In this document: in pieces, positions 25,734-36,089 of the stretch
Layout of the letters: every line of letters begins with the position of its first letter
How positions within the stretch are numbered: position 1 is the stretch's first letter
DNA from: Actibacterium mucosum KCTC 23349
GTDB taxonomy: Bacteria > Pseudomonadota > Alphaproteobacteria > Rhodobacterales > Rhodobacteraceae
Length of the DNA: 64,000 nt
Reading direction: 5' to 3'
Assembly (NCBI RefSeq): GCF_000647975.1
Contig: NZ_JFKE01000003.1
Coordinates: 444,206 to 508,205 of the forward strand
Program-made: the position numbers and the translations under genes
The notes under the pieces: model-generated
Seen by the model: only the letters and a program-made list of their open reading frames with translations
Told to the model about the DNA's origin: nothing
Database searches by the model: none

Positions 25734-26594
25734 TTAGGTGGTTTCGCCACGAAAGCGCGCCGCGTCAGACCGCAGGATCGGCAGAAAGTAGTCCAAGAAT
25801 GCACGAACACGCGGATTGGTACGCAGGTCTGGATGGGTCAATGCCCAAAGCTCGATTTGCGGTTTTGGCGCACTACCCGGCACGCGTTCTAACCTTTTGT
25901 CAGGGTCGCACAGATAGCACGGCATCCAAGCCATCCCCTGCCCTGCCTGCAAAAGCGACAGTTGCGCCAATTCGTCGGAGGCCCACACACCGATGGGCGC
26001 CTGTGGCATTGGGCCGCTTGGCAGCCAATGCGAGGTTTTGTTGTCTTCGGCCCATCCGATCCAGCATGGATCCGTGGCCTCGCGCAGGGAGATATGCCGA
26101 TAATGTGCGAAAGACACATCAAACAGCCGCACGCCAACAAGCGTGTCACCGGGATCGGTTGAAAACCGCAACGCCACGTCTGCCTCGCGGCGTGACAAGT
26201 CGCGAAAAGCGTTTCCAAAAGAGAATGACAACCGAATGCCCGGATGCAGGACCAAAAACCCCGGCAAAAGCGGGGTGAGGTAATGCGAAAAGAACGCCTG
26301 GGTCGTGGTGATCCTGAGCGTACCGTCTGCCTGTAACTCGCGCCCCGCCACGTGTCGTTCGGCATCCGCAATCAACTGGTCCGCCTGCGCAATAGTGCTC
26401 AGGTAATCACGTCCCGCAGATGTCGGCCGATACCCTGCCGGTCCGCGTTCAAACAGCGCAACTTTCAGGCGGTCCTCAACCTCGGTCAGGCGCCGTCGAA
26501 CTGTGGAATAGTTCACCCGCAAGACCCGCGCGGCCTGTGTTAGCGAGCCGGTACGTTCAATGGCAAGCAGCAGTTGGTGTGTTTCAGGCATCAT
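25734..26594 (-). CDS. LysR family transcriptional regulator
   Basis: A 286-residue LysR-type regulator: N-terminal winged helix (LLAIERTGSLTQAARVL, STVRRRLTEVED) and an effector domain. The first two residues are tandem Met, either usable. It is divergent from the exported protein at 26723..27442 with 128 bases between. Its effector domain closely resembles that of the LysR at 6370..7272 (READVALRFSTDPGDTLVGV, MPCYLCDPDKRLERV, LTHPDLRTNPRVR). That gene also faces an exported DUF1330-like gene, so these appear to be two copies of one regulatory module. Confidence 0.9.
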   Translation of the reverse strand: MMPETHQLLLAIERTGSLTQAARVLRVNYSTVRRRLTEVEDRLKVALFERGPAGYRPTSAGRDYLSTIAQADQLIADAERHVAGRELQADGTLRITTTQAFFSHYLTPLLPGFLVLHPGIRLSFSFGNAFRDLSRREADVALRFSTDPGDTLVGVRLFDVSFAHYRHISLREATDPCWIGWAEDNKTSHWLPSGPMPQAPIGVWASDELAQLSLLQAGQGMAWMPCYLCDPDKRLERVPGSAPKPQIELWALTHPDLRTNPRVRAFLDYFLPILRSDAARFRGETT

Positions 26595-26629
26595 CCATGA
26601 CTACGCAATTTTCAACATAAGGTAACTAT

Positions 26630-26639
26630 GCAAATTTGC
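26630..26639. promoter_or_regulatory. Palindrome in the LysR/exported-protein divergent region
   Basis: GCAAATTTGC is perfectly symmetric. A related half (ACGCAATTTT) lies about 25 bases before it, toward the LysR start. Such AT-centred symmetric pairs between divergent genes are typical of LysR binding sites; assignment from context only. Confidence 0.35.
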
Positions 26640-26722
26640 GGATACATAAGGCAAGCCTGCACAGTTTCCTGCACGCCCTGGCCCCCCAGATTTGTGTCAC
26701 CAAACACAAATGGAGACTTAGA

Positions 26723-27442
26723 ATGAAACCTATGAAAACAGCCCTCGCCACCTTGCCCGCCCTTTTTCTTGGCACGGCCGCCTTCGCCGACTTCACTGTT
26801 CCTGCCGGAAGTGTCCTGCAACTGCTGTACTTGGACCTGAAGCACGGCCAGCACGATGCCTATTTCAACGACTATGCCCGGCCGCTTGACCCCGTTGTCG
26901 CCGAACATGGCGGCGTGTGGCATGCAGTCTTTGATGTGATTGGCGTACATGAAGGTAACCTGAAGCCCGACTATGTTTCGATGATCGCGTGGCCCAGCAC
27001 CGAGGCGTTCCGTACTTTCCTGTCTGACCCGCGTGTTCAGGAAAATGCCGCTATCCGCGACGGCGCTGTGCGTGAAATGAAGTTCGCTTTGCACGATGTT
27101 CCCGCCCCGATCGAAATTGACACCACAACCAAGGGCAAGGTTTACGAGTTCTTTGGTGGCAACATGGCGTCGCCGGATTCGCCGAAAATGCTGGGCACTT
27201 TCTTCCAGAACGTGATTCCCACAGCCCTGACGTATGGCCGTGAAACGCTGGCCGAATTGCCGCCGAGCAATTTTGACAAGGACACGTTTGAACATCAGGT
27301 CAGTGGCATCGCAGGTTGGCCTACGGCGGCCGAGTTCAATCAGTTTGTGACAACCGAAGTGTTTCAGGCAAACATCAAAGAACTGCGGGATCCCGCAATC
27401 AACGACCTGTTTCTGATCAATACAATGGTCAGCGACCGTTAA
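26723..27442 (+). CDS. Exported protein with dimeric alpha-beta barrel-like domains
   Basis: A 239-residue exported protein. The signal peptide is residues 1-22 (MKPMKTALATLPALFLGTA, cleavage after AFA). The mature N-terminal half resembles the exported protein at 5839..6252, sharing a Tyr/Phe-rich helix, a PVVAEHGG-like turn, a GNL strand and an FLSDPRVQENAAIRDG segment. The C-terminal half (about 125-239) seems to be a second related domain. The ATG follows GGAGACTTA. It is divergent from a LysR gene. Function unknown; the fold hints at a small-ligand or heme-like binding barrel. Its last 14 bases overlap the convergent haloacid dehalogenase gene. Confidence 0.75.
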   Translation: MKPMKTALATLPALFLGTAAFADFTVPAGSVLQLLYLDLKHGQHDAYFNDYARPLDPVVAEHGGVWHAVFDVIGVHEGNLKPDYVSMIAWPSTEAFRTFLSDPRVQENAAIRDGAVREMKFALHDVPAPIEIDTTTKGKVYEFFGGNMASPDSPKMLGTFFQNVIPTALTYGRETLAELPPSNFDKDTFEHQVSGIAGWPTAAEFNQFVTTEVFQANIKELRDPAINDLFLINTMVSDR

Positions 27443-28106
27443 CCTCGGCGGCCAGTGCAACAAAATCACTGGCCACGATGTCCCAATCGGCCTCGGGCTG
27501 CAAATCGGCCTGCTGTTCGGGGCCGTATTCTGTGGGTCGGGCCACAAACCCTGTCCGCAAACCTGCATCGCGCGCCGCCATCAGGTCATCGTTATGCGCG
27601 GCAACCATCATCACCTGCCCGGGCGGCAGGTCCAACGCGGAACAGGCGGCCAGATAAACCTCGGGCTTGGGTTTGTAGTCCCGGGCAATGTCCGCACCCA
27701 GAATACAATCCCAAGGCAGCCTCCCATATTTGGCCAGCCGCGTCATCAGCGCGATGGACCCGTTCGAGCATGGCGCGATAATCCGGCTCTGTTTCAGGTG
27801 CTTTAGCCCCTCAACGACATCGGGCCACGGGTCGAGCTTTTCCCAAGCCGCATTCAGACTGTCCGGGGCGATGACACCAATCCTGTCGGCGACGCGATGT
27901 AGGTTTTCTAGGTGCAGCACGTCCAACGGCACATAGCCCCGATCAGCGGCTCGAATCCTCTCCATTGCCGGTTGATATTCACCGCGCCAGGCATCAGCAA
28001 ACGCCAGCGCGTCAACACGCGGCAAGTCCGCCGCAACCTCGCGCGCAACCGAACTGCGCCAATCCACGCAAGTGCCGAATACATCGAAAATCAGTGCCTG
28101 AACCAT
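27429..28106 (-). CDS. Haloacid dehalogenase, type II (L-2-haloacid dehalogenase-like)
   Basis: A 225-residue HAD-superfamily hydrolase of the type II haloacid dehalogenase group. Motif I is ALIFDVFGTCVDWRSS with nucleophile Asp8; motif II is APCSNGS near 110; motif III lies in DYKPKPEVY near 143; motif IV is MMVAAHNDDL near 168. The DVFGT-VDWR and SNG combination is typical of enzymes that hydrolyse C-halogen bonds of short 2-haloacids. It could supply a hydrolytic dehalogenation route separate from the reductive enzyme at 2608..5802. Some close relatives are phosphatases or fluoroacetate-inactive, so the substrate needs assay. Confidence 0.85.
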   Translation of the reverse strand: MVQALIFDVFGTCVDWRSSVAREVAADLPRVDALAFADAWRGEYQPAMERIRAADRGYVPLDVLHLENLHRVADRIGVIAPDSLNAAWEKLDPWPDVVEGLKHLKQSRIIAPCSNGSIALMTRLAKYGRLPWDCILGADIARDYKPKPEVYLAACSALDLPPGQVMMVAAHNDDLMAARDAGLRTGFVARPTEYGPEQQADLQPEADWDIVASDFVALAAEVNGR

Positions 28107-28210
28107 GCGTTCACTTTGGCCGCAGGACGCGGTACTGACAACCCGTTTTGACGCTGTTCACCCGCGCTCAGTTGGCAACAGCGTTTAGTGAACGTGGTCA
28201 AATCCGCGCC

Positions 28211-28738
28211 TTACAGGTCTTTCGCAAAGTAGTGCAGGTGCGGGCGTAACATGGGCTGGTCCCTGTAAGTTGTTGTTTCAAGCGGTTCGGCCAATTCGAC
28301 GAAGCCCAGCTTTGGGTACAGGTTCCGCATCTCTACATTGGGGGTCAGTGTATCCGCAATCAGCCGCTTTAGTCCCATGTCGCGCGCAACCTTCTCGCGC
28401 ATTTCGATCAAGGCCCGCCCTGTTCCGGTTCTGCGTGCGGTTTCGGTGACAAACACCCGCTTCAGCTCGCCTGTTTCATCGTCAAGGCGTTTCATCATCC
28501 CACAGCCAACAATATGCCGAGCGTTGTTACGAGCAACAACAAGACAGCCTTTTGGTGGCAGGTAATCAGCCGAATTGGCCCAGAATTCGGCAAGCGCGCT
28601 TTGCGGGGCGGCGGGATCAATATCGAAATTCATGGCCTGCATCCGTTCAACCACAAGGGCATAGTATTGCACTAGGATGTCGTTCAGTTCGTCTTTTGGT
28701 GGCACAGCCGTGCACAGTTCGATCGTGATGTCGTCCAT
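28211..28738 (-). CDS. GNAT family N-acetyltransferase
   Basis: A 175-residue Gcn5-related acetyltransferase. The acetyl-CoA binding core is visible as LKRVFVTETARRTGTGRALIEM (R-x-x-G-x-G/A motif A) near residues 95-115, with a following NLYPKLGFVE motif B near 145. The ATG follows AAGGGGGG at about 6 bases. It stands alone between the HAD gene and the enolase terminator. Acceptor substrate unknown. Confidence 0.85.
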   Translation of the reverse strand: MDDITIELCTAVPPKDELNDILVQYYALVVERMQAMNFDIDPAAPQSALAEFWANSADYLPPKGCLVVARNNARHIVGCGMMKRLDDETGELKRVFVTETARRTGTGRALIEMREKVARDMGLKRLIADTLTPNVEMRNLYPKLGFVELAEPLETTTYRDQPMLRPHLHYFAKDL

Positions 28739-28872
28739 CTTGCCCCCCTTACCCTTGTACAAAATTCTCGCAAGCTTGGCCTTCTGGTGCAATCTTATTC
28801 CGCAACTCCTGGGCAGTTAACTGTTGATGCGCAAGCCTTTGGTGGCGCCCGCAAACGGTTGCAGGAAACGAA

Positions 28873-28901
28873 AAAACCCCGCCTATGAAAGGCGGGGTTT
28901 T
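28873..28901 (-). terminator. Rho-independent terminator of eno
   Basis: AAAACCCCGCC and GGCGGGGTTTT form an 11-base perfect stem with a 7-base loop. On the minus strand it is followed by a T run (TTTTTT). It lies 26 bases after the enolase stop and could also act from the other side. Confidence 0.88.
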
Positions 28902-28926
28902 CAAGGTTAATGGCTTTGCATGCCGA

Positions 28927-30245
<1,319 letters not shown>

Positions 30246-30252
30246 TGATGTG

Positions 30253-31254
30253 TTACAGAAGCTTGCCCATTGCAACCGCTGTATCGCTCATTCGGTTCGA
30301 GAAACCCCATTCGTTGTCGTACCACGACAGGATGCGCACCATGTTAGCGTCCATCACCTTGGTCTGATCCAGATGGAAGATCGACGAGCGCGAATCATGG
30401 TTGAAATCCATGCTCACCAGCGGCTCGTCGGTGTAACCAAGAATACCCTTCAGCGGGCCGTCAGCGGCGGCGATGATGGCGGCGTTGATTTCCTCAACCG
30501 TGGTGTCGCGGCTGGCTTCGAAGGTCAGATCCACAACCGACACGTTCGGGGTCGGCACGCGGATGGCCACACCGTCCAGCTTGCCGTTCAGCTCGGGCAG
30601 AACCAGACCAACGGCCTTGGCGGCACCGGTCGAGGTCGGGATCATCGACATGGCAGCGGCGCGGGCGCGGTAAAGGTCTTTGTGCATCGTGTCCAGCGTC
30701 GGCTGATCGCCGGTATAGCTGTGGATGGTGGTCATGAAGCCACGCTTGATGCCGATGGCGTCGTTCAGCACCTTGGCCACGGGCGACAGGCAGTTCGTAG
30801 TGCACGAGGCGTTCGACACAACCAGGTCGTCTGCGGTCAGCGTGTCGTCATTCACACCGAACACGATGGTCTTGTCGGCCTGTTTGCCCGGGGCCGAGAT
30901 CAGAACGCGTTTCGCGCCGTTTTCCAAATGCGCCTGGCAGGCCTCTTTGCTGGTGAAGATGCCGGTGCATTCCAGAACCACGTCCACGTCCGACCAGGGC
31001 AATTCGGCGGGGTTGCGGATGGCGGTCACGCGGATGGGGCCACGGCCCACGTCGATGGTGTCACCGGCCACGGTGACCTCGCCGGGGAACTTGCCGTGCA
31101 CCGAGTCATACCGCACCAGGTGTGCGTTGGTTTCAACCGGGCCCAGATCGTTGATGGCGATCACTTCGATATCAGTGCGGCCGCTTTCCACAATGGCGCG
31201 CAGGACGTTGCGGCCGATGCGGCCAAAGCCGTTAATGGCAACTTTAACAGTCAT
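30253..31254 (-). CDS. gap: Glyceraldehyde-3-phosphate dehydrogenase
   Basis: Phosphorylating GAPDH of glycolysis/gluconeogenesis, 333 residues. NAD-binding start [35 protein letters not shown] near 32, and the catalytic [12 protein letters not shown] near 150 with the nucleophile cysteine. The ATG giving MTVKVAING is conserved for the family and follows a GGAA-type site. The DeoR gene is 37 bases upstream on the same strand, so a deoR-gap transcript is likely. A hairpin separates gap from eno. Confidence 0.96.
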   Translation of the reverse strand: MTVKVAINGFGRIGRNVLRAIVESGRTDIEVIAINDLGPVETNAHLVRYDSVHGKFPGEVTVAGDTIDVGRGPIRVTAIRNPAELPWSDVDVVLECTGIFTSKEACQAHLENGAKRVLISAPGKQADKTIVFGVNDDTLTADDLVVSNASCTTNCLSPVAKVLNDAIGIKRGFMTTIHSYTGDQPTLDTMHKDLYRARAAAMSMIPTSTGAAKAVGLVLPELNGKLDGVAIRVPTPNVSVVDLTFEASRDTTVEEINAAIIAAADGPLKGILGYTDEPLVSMDFNHDSRSSIFHLDQTKVMDANMVRILSWYDNEWGFSNRMSDTAVAMGKLL

Positions 31255-31291
31255 GTCAGGTTCCTTTCGGATAGGTGGGTCTGTGTTTGGG

Positions 31292-32065
31292 TCATTGCGG
31301 ATCAGTCTCCGCAACGATGAGGTTCACATCGGCGTCGCGCAGCGGCACCGCCATGTCTTTGGGCAAGGCCTGGCTGGTGATCACCGCATCGAAATCACGC
31401 AGATCGGCGATTTCGTGCAGCGCGGTGCGGCCAAATTTCAGATGGTCAACCAGCAGGTAACGTTTGGTGCCGGCGGCGATCATCAGGCGTTTGATCTTTA
31501 CGAATTCATGGTCCTGGTGGAACGCCGTGGTGCCCTGGATTGCAGGGCTTGAGATAAAGGCCACATCGGCCCGCAGGCGTGCCAGCGCCTCTTCGGTGAT
31601 GATGCCGTAAAAGCCGTTGTATTTCTTTGAATAGGCCCCGCCCAGCGCGATCAGCGTCACGCCGGTGACCCCGATCAGGGTCTGGATGACCGCGTGGTTG
31701 TTGGTGATCACCGTGATCGGACGCTTGTCCGGCAGCATGTCAGCCAGCAGACCGGCGGTGGAGCCATCGTTGACCAAAACGGTCATGCCGGGCTCCAGCA
31801 TCTCGATTGCAGCGCGCCCGATGCGTTTCTTTTCCTCGGCCCCGCGGCGCTCGCGATAGCGATAGTCGGATTCAAACTGCGAGCTTGTCTCGATCGAAGC
31901 GCCGCCGCGCACCTTGCGCAACAGCCCGGCCTCTTCCAGATCGTCCAGATCGCGGTGGATCGTCATCTTGGACACGCCAAACTGGCTGGCCAGATCTTCC
32001 AGCGTTACCGACCCCTGAACCATCAGCAGGTCGACAATTTGCTGTCTGCGATCTTCGAGTTTCAC
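31292..32065 (-). CDS. DeoR family transcriptional regulator
   Basis: A 257-residue DeoR-type repressor. The start is GTG with AGGAGG 8 bases upstream; longer readings run into the divergent tkt promoter. The N-terminal winged helix ([30 protein letters not shown], residues 20-50, given only as its extent) is followed by a sugar-phosphate-sensing DeoR C domain with [14 protein letters not shown] near 92. Position between gap and tkt suggests it senses a sugar phosphate and controls these carbon-metabolism genes. The divergent region holds several TGTTA/TAACA repeats typical of DeoR sites. Confidence 0.88.
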   Translation of the reverse strand: MKLEDRRQQIVDLLMVQGSVTLEDLASQFGVSKMTIHRDLDDLEEAGLLRKVRGGASIETSSQFESDYRYRERRGAEEKKRIGRAAIEMLEPGMTVLVNDGSTAGLLADMLPDKRPITVITNNHAVIQTLIGVTGVTLIALGGAYSKKYNGFYGIITEEALARLRADVAFISSPAIQGTTAFHQDHEFVKIKRLMIAAGTKRYLLVDHLKFGRTALHEIADLRDFDAVITSQALPKDMAVPLRDADVNLIVAETDPQ

Positions 32066-32105
32066 GGATGCCTCCTGGCGCTTTGTTAGCGCTCGCTGAG
32101 GCGTA

Positions 32106-32157
32106 TGTAACAAAACTCGTAACGTAATCAAGTTAAATTTGTTATTTTGGTGTTATG
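32106..32157. promoter_or_regulatory. Candidate DeoR operator between deoR and tkt
   Basis: TAACAAA (32108-32114) is repeated inverted as TTTGTTA (32138-32144). Extra copies of the core follow: GTAAC at 32119-32123 and TGTTA at 32151-32155. The AT-rich block sits about 60 bases before the tkt start and about 40 before deoR. DeoR proteins bind such repeated half-sites, so the regulator may control tkt and itself. Confidence 0.5.
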
Positions 32158-32213
32158 TATTGTGATTTTCTGCAAAGCGGCGTATGAGGCCCTCGACCTA
32201 TTGGAGGACGCTC

Positions 32214-34229
32214 ATGCCCAAAGACGTAATTATTTCAGCTGCCGAAGAAAAAGATCCCGCAAATTTTGCCCTGGCCAACTGCATCCGCGCCCTGTCGATT
32301 GACGGAGTCGAGGCTGCCAAGTCCGGTCACCCGGGTGCCCCGATGGGTATGGCCGACGCGGCGGCAGTGCTGTTCTCCAAACACCTGAAGTTCGATGCCT
32401 CGGCTCCGCTGTGGCCGGATCGCGACCGGTTCGTGCTGTCGAACGGCCATGGCTCGATGCTGCTGTACAGCCTGCTGTATCTGACCGGGTACGAAGACAC
32501 GACGATCGAGCAGATCAAGAATTTCCGCCAGTGGGGCTATCACACCGCGGGCCACCCTGAATACGGCCATGCCGGCGGGATCGAGACCACCACCGGCCCG
32601 CTGGGCCAGGGGATTGCCACAGCCGTGGGCATGGCGCTGGCCGAACGCCGCATGGCCGAAGAGTTCGGCAGCGATATCGTCGACCACCGCACCTATGTCT
32701 TCCTTGGCGATGGCTGTCTGCAGGAAGGTATCGGCCAAGAGGCGATCAGCCTGGCCGGCCACCAGAAGCTGAACAAGCTGATCGTTCTGTATGATGACAA
32801 CTCGATCACCATCGACGGCGACACGTCGATCTCGTTCTCCGAAGATGTGCCTGCCCGCTTCCGCGCCTGTGGCTGGAACACGCTGGAATGCGACGGCCAC
32901 GATGCCACCGCGCTGGATGCCGCGTTGACGCAGGCCAAGGACAGCGACAAACCCACGATGATCGCGATGAAAACCGTGATTGGTTTTGGCGCGCCGACCA
33001 AAGGCGGCACCGCCAAGGTGCACGGCTCGCCTTTGGGTCCGGACGAAGCTGCCGCCGCCAAGGCGGCGCTGGGGTGGGATGCCGAACCTTTTGACGTGCC
33101 CGCCGATCTGCTGACCAAATGGCGCGACATCGGCGCGCGCGGTGCGGCGGATCACGCCGCGTGGCTGGCCAAGTTCGACGCGCTGGATGCAGACCTGCAG
33201 GCCGAGTTCACCCGCCGCATCAACGGCGAGATGCCGCCCGAGCTGTCGGATGCCGTGGCCGGCGCCAAGGCCGCGCTGTTTGCTGAACCGCAGAAAGTGG
33301 CCACCCGCAAGGCCAGCCAGATGGCGCTGGAAACCCTGACCGAGGCCCTGCCCGAGATGATCGGCGGCTCGGCCGACCTGACCGGATCAAACCTGACCCG
33401 CGTGCCGGCCGTCGACAGCCAGTTCACCGCCGACCACGCGGGCCGTTACATCGGCTATGGCGTGCGCGAGTTCGGCATGGCCGCCGCGATGAACGGCATC
33501 GCGGTGCATGGCGGGCTGATCCCCTATGGCGGCACGTTCCTTGTGTTCTCGGACTATGCGCGCAACGCGATCCGGCTGTCGGCGCTGATGGAGATCGGCA
33601 CGATCTACGTGATGACCCATGACAGCATCGGTTTGGGCGAGGATGGCCCCACCCACCAGCCGGTGGAACACGTGGCCAGCCTGCGCGCCATTCCGAACCT
33701 GAACGTAATGCGCCCGGCAGATACGGTGGAAACGCTGGAATGCTGGGACATCGCCGTGCGGTCGCGCAAAACGCCGTCGCTGATGGCGCTGTCGCGCCAG
33801 GGCGTGCCGCAGCTGCGTATGGATGGCACCGAGAACCTGTCGGCCAAGGGCGCCTATGTGATCCGCCAGTTCGGCGAGGGCCGCGACGTGACGCTGATTG
33901 CCACGGGCACCGAAGTGTCGCTGGCGGTTGAGGCCGCCGAGGCGCTGCATGCCGACGGGCTGAACGTCGCCGTTGTGTCGATGCCGTGCTGGGAGCTCTT
34001 TGACGCCCAGTCGCCCGACTACCGGGCCGCAACGCTGGGCGACGCGCCGCGCATCGCGGTTGAGGCGCTCAGCACCTTCGGCTGGACCCGCTATGTGGCC
34101 AGCGAGGATGACGTGATCGGGATGCGCGGTTTTGGGGCTTCGGCGCCGGCCAACATCCTGTATGAGAAGTTTGGAATCACCAAAGAGGCCATCGTGGCCC
34201 GCGCCAAGGCGCTGACCGGAAAATCCTAA
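32214..34229 (+). CDS. tkt: Transketolase
   Basis: ThDP enzyme of the pentose phosphate pathway that moves two-carbon ketol units. It has 671 residues. N-terminal PP domain: [11 protein letters not shown] near 42, [18 protein letters not shown] near 75, [15 protein letters not shown] near 127, and the ThDP motif [13 protein letters not shown] near 165, ending [12 protein letters not shown] domain: [10 protein letters not shown] near 385 and [11 protein letters not shown] near 420. The ATG follows GGAGG at about 7 bases. tal follows after 14 bases, forming a tkt-tal operon divergent from deoR. Confidence 0.96.
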   Translation: MPKDVIISAAEEKDPANFALANCIRALSIDGVEAAKSGHPGAPMGMADAAAVLFSKHLKFDASAPLWPDRDRFVLSNGHGSMLLYSLLYLTGYEDTTIEQIKNFRQWGYHTAGHPEYGHAGGIETTTGPLGQGIATAVGMALAERRMAEEFGSDIVDHRTYVFLGDGCLQEGIGQEAISLAGHQKLNKLIVLYDDNSITIDGDTSISFSEDVPARFRACGWNTLECDGHDATALDAALTQAKDSDKPTMIAMKTVIGFGAPTKGGTAKVHGSPLGPDEAAAAKAALGWDAEPFDVPADLLTKWRDIGARGAADHAAWLAKFDALDADLQAEFTRRINGEMPPELSDAVAGAKAALFAEPQKVATRKASQMALETLTEALPEMIGGSADLTGSNLTRVPAVDSQFTADHAGRYIGYGVREFGMAAAMNGIAVHGGLIPYGGTFLVFSDYARNAIRLSALMEIGTIYVMTHDSIGLGEDGPTHQPVEHVASLRAIPNLNVMRPADTVETLECWDIAVRSRKTPSLMALSRQGVPQLRMDGTENLSAKGAYVIRQFGEGRDVTLIATGTEVSLAVEAAEALHADGLNVAVVSMPCWELFDAQSPDYRAATLGDAPRIAVEALSTFGWTRYVASEDDVIGMRGFGASAPANILYEKFGITKEAIVARAKALTGKS

Positions 34230-34243
34230 GGAGACCTTTTGAC

Positions 34244-34897
34244 ATGAAATTCTTCGTAGACACCGCCGAAGTGGATGCCATTGCCGAGTTGAACGACTAT
34301 GGCCTGCTGGATGGCGTGACCACCAACCCATCGCTGATCGCCAAATCGGGCCGCGACTTCAAAGAGGTCATCGCCGAGATCTGCGCGCTGGTCGAAGGCC
34401 CGGTTTCGGCCGAGGTTGCCAGCACCGAGTTCGACGGCATGGTTGCCGAGGGCGAGCATCTGGCCAAGATCGCCGACAACGTTGTGATCAAGCTGCCGCT
34501 GACGCTGGACGGACTGAAAGCCTGCCGTCACTTCACTGCCAAGGGCATCAAAACCAACGTAACGCTGTGCTTCTCGGCCAACCAGGCGCTGCTGGCGGCC
34601 AAGGCTGGCGCCACCTTTATCTCGCCCTTTATCGGCCGTCTGGACGATCTGAACATCGACGGGATGGAGCTGATCGAAGAGATCCGCGCGATCTATGACA
34701 ATTACGGATTCGAGACCGAGATCCTGGCCGCCTCGATCCGCTCGGCCAACCACGTCAAAGACTGCGCCATTGCCGGTGCCGATGTGGCCACCATCCCGCC
34801 CGCGGTTATCAAGGGCCTGGCCAACCACGCCCTGACCGACAAGGGCCTGGCGGCGTTCGTGAAAGACTGGGCCGCAACCGGTCAGTCGATCCTGTAA
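34244..34897 (+). CDS. tal: Transaldolase, small TalC/FSA-like form
   Basis: A 217-residue class I aldolase-fold enzyme that exchanges dihydroxyacetone units between sugar phosphates. Signatures are [27 protein letters not shown] near 27, and [14 protein letters not shown] near 82, the lysine being the Schiff-base residue of this subfamily. The C-terminal ADVATIPP follows near 185. The short length places it in the TalC/fructose-6-phosphate-aldolase group rather than the long TalB type. AAGGAG lies before the start. It ends the tkt operon and is followed by a strong hairpin. Confidence 0.94.
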   Translation: MKFFVDTAEVDAIAELNDYGLLDGVTTNPSLIAKSGRDFKEVIAEICALVEGPVSAEVASTEFDGMVAEGEHLAKIADNVVIKLPLTLDGLKACRHFTAKGIKTNVTLCFSANQALLAAKAGATFISPFIGRLDDLNIDGMELIEEIRAIYDNYGFETEILAASIRSANHVKDCAIAGADVATIPPAVIKGLANHALTDKGLAAFVKDWAATGQSIL

Positions 34898-34914
34898 GCC
34901 TGCCTGCAAAAACC

Positions 34915-34941
34915 AAGCGGCCCGATCCTGTCGGGCCGCTT
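34915..34941. terminator. Bidirectional terminator between tal and the DJ-1 gene
   Basis: AAGCGGCCCGA and TCGGGCCGCTT form an 11-base perfect stem with a 5-base loop. On the minus strand GGTTTTTGC follows, so it mainly serves the DJ-1/PfpI gene but can also end the tkt-tal transcript. Confidence 0.8.
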
Positions 34942-34957
34942 GTGCATTACTGCGATG

Positions 34958-35683
34958 TCACGAGCCAAAGCTTTTGGCCAGACGCGCGTAATACAGGTTC
35001 TCGGACACCTCGTCGGCCACCTTGTCACCGCCGATCTGACGCAGCAGCTCGAACGCGGCCGCATAGCTGACCATCGAGCCGTTGCTAGTGATCACGTTCT
35101 TGTCCACCACCACGGTCTCGTTCATGTCGATCCGTACCCGCGGGTGGTTCAGCTTCAACCAGATCTCGCCGCCCGGATAGGTTGTGGCGCGCACACCGTT
35201 CAAAAAACCGGCCGCCGCCAACACGTAAGCCCCCGAACAATTGCTGGCCAGCCAGTCGGCGACCTCGCCCCGTGCGCGGATGAAGTCCATAAACGCCGTG
35301 TCGTCCAGAACCGGGTCCATGTCATAGGCGCTGCCAACCAACAGCACGTCCAGCTCGGGCGCGTCGGCGACGCTGTAATCGGCCACAAGGGTCAGCCCCT
35401 CGTGGGTTGTGACCGTGCCAGCGGTGGTGCCGATGGTGACAACCTCCAGCGTGTCCAGCGTCTCGTTCGCGATGGCCGAGCCAAACACCTCCAGCGGCGC
35501 GGTCACGTCGCTGGTCAGCACGCCGTCAAACAGCATCACGCCGATGCGGGTTTTCTTGGCCTCGGTGTCGGCCATGGCTGGCGAGGTCAGCGTCAAGGCA
35601 CAGGCAAGGGCCAGACCAAGGCCGCGCAGAATACGCCCCGCCGTTGCGGCGCGGGCCTTTGTGGATCGAAGATTGAACATCAT
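34958..35683 (-). CDS. Exported DJ-1/PfpI family protein
   Basis: A 241-residue protein: N-terminal signal (basic start, hydrophobic ILRGLGLALACALTL, cleavage near AMA at about 37) and a DJ-1/PfpI/GATase-like domain. The nucleophile elbow ASNCSGAYVLAAAGFL near 150 carries the conserved cysteine. The domain start IGVMLFDGVLTSDVTAPLEV resembles the sensor domain of AraC-type regulators and isonitrile-hydratase relatives, but no DNA-binding domain follows. The predicted location is the periplasm, unusual for this family. Two tandem ATGs are possible starts. Function unknown. Confidence 0.82.
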   Translation of the reverse strand: MMFNLRSTKARAATAGRILRGLGLALACALTLTSPAMADTEAKKTRIGVMLFDGVLTSDVTAPLEVFGSAIANETLDTLEVVTIGTTAGTVTTHEGLTLVADYSVADAPELDVLLVGSAYDMDPVLDDTAFMDFIRARGEVADWLASNCSGAYVLAAAGFLNGVRATTYPGGEIWLKLNHPRVRIDMNETVVVDKNVITSNGSMVSYAAAFELLRQIGGDKVADEVSENLYYARLAKSFGS

Positions 35684-36089
35684 GAGATTTTCCCGAAATG
35701 GTTGAAATGCATCGCAAAACTGCCGATCACGGGCGCGCGGATCAAATGAAAGCTCGGTGAAAAATCCGCGCCACACCGCGCCGCGCAGAGCCCGGGTTCA
35801 AAAACTGCTGATAGCGCAAAAATTGCAACCAAATCAGCGCGTTACCGACAATCTTCGGTGCAAAGAAACTGTTGCACACCGCACTCGTTCAACTCTGCGC
35901 TAGCTGCCGGGCCCCTATAGCCCGGTTTGCCACGCAATCGGCCCAATTTCGCCGATCCCCCATACGTCAGCGCAAAAGTTTGTTCAGCTTGGCGATTGTC
36001 ACAATCGTTTTGCACAAGTCGGCCAGACCGGCGCCAATCCGGCATTCGCTTTTCTGCAGAACGCCCAGTGACCACCATTTAGGGAACAA
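35684..36089. other. Gene-free stretch before the extracellular nuclease
   Basis: About 400 bases between the divergent starts of the DJ-1 gene and the nuclease gene. It is locally AT-richer, with short direct repeats around GCGCAAAA and TTGCACA. I see no clear gene, RNA or strong hairpin. It must contain both promoters; an AGGGAAC ribosome site ends it at the nuclease start. Confidence 0.5.
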
